From the NCBI GenBank assembly GCA_001803815.1, contig MHEL01000153.1:1-5912 (forward strand): a DNA stretch of 5,912 nucleotides, given 5' to 3'. The notes under the pieces were generated by a model that did no database searches, was not told the origin of the DNA, and saw only the letters and a list, made by a program, of their open reading frames with translations. Below are positions 5,896 to 5,912 of this stretch, piece after piece (positions within the stretch are counted from its first letter, which is position 1; every line of letters starts with the position of its first letter). The position numbers were made by a program, and so were the translations under genes. Source of the DNA: Nitrospirae bacterium RBG_19FT_COMBO_42_15 (GTDB lineage Bacteria > Nitrospirota > CAKKRA01 > 9FT-COMBO-42-15).

Positions 5896-5912
5896 AACCT
5901 TAAGTATATCCT

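Overview
The window is an AT-rich bacterial chromosome segment (roughly 40% GC by eye) carrying ordinary housekeeping genes separated by short gaps that hold small palindromic repeats. A GatCAB amidotransferase subunit, a ROK sugar kinase, TldE/PmbA, a membrane-anchored peptidoglycan glycosyltransferase, a sigma-54-type promoter, a tiny CxxC zinc-ribbon protein and dispersed hairpin repeats together suggest a Gram-negative environmental lineage such as Nitrospirota or a deltaproteobacterial relative. That taxonomic guess is inference only.

Left part, minus strand (1-4048): three genes read leftward in the order pmbA/tldE (4048-2708), a ROK-family glucokinase (2604-1600) and gatB (1400 to beyond the left edge). 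A sigma-70-like promoter precedes pmbA. An 81-bp double-hairpin repeat lies between pmbA and the kinase and creates a false N-terminal extension on the kinase. The 199-bp gap between the kinase and gatB carries a sequence resembling one end of the repeat found at 4619-4721, and probably a gatB promoter. The last residues of the kinase may come from inserted repeat DNA.

Middle part (4049-4543): a divergent control region with a near-consensus -24/-12 (sigma-54) promoter drives a 56-codon zinc-ribbon gene (4302-4472). That gene has a very strong Shine-Dalgarno and is closed by a textbook intrinsic terminator, so it is a self-contained single-gene unit.

Right part, plus strand (4544-5912): a MITE-like element of about 103 bp sits directly in front of a gene for a family 51 glycosyltransferase (4729-5895). 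The protein keeps the full glycosyltransferase domain and the linker typical of bifunctional class A penicillin-binding proteins, but stops before any transpeptidase active-site motif.

The genes share no obvious single pathway. The more notable points are the sigma-54-driven mini-gene, the shortened PBP, and the way repeats have reshaped gene starts, one gene end and leaders. I see no CRISPR array, no RNA gene, no intact transposase and no defence or phage module.
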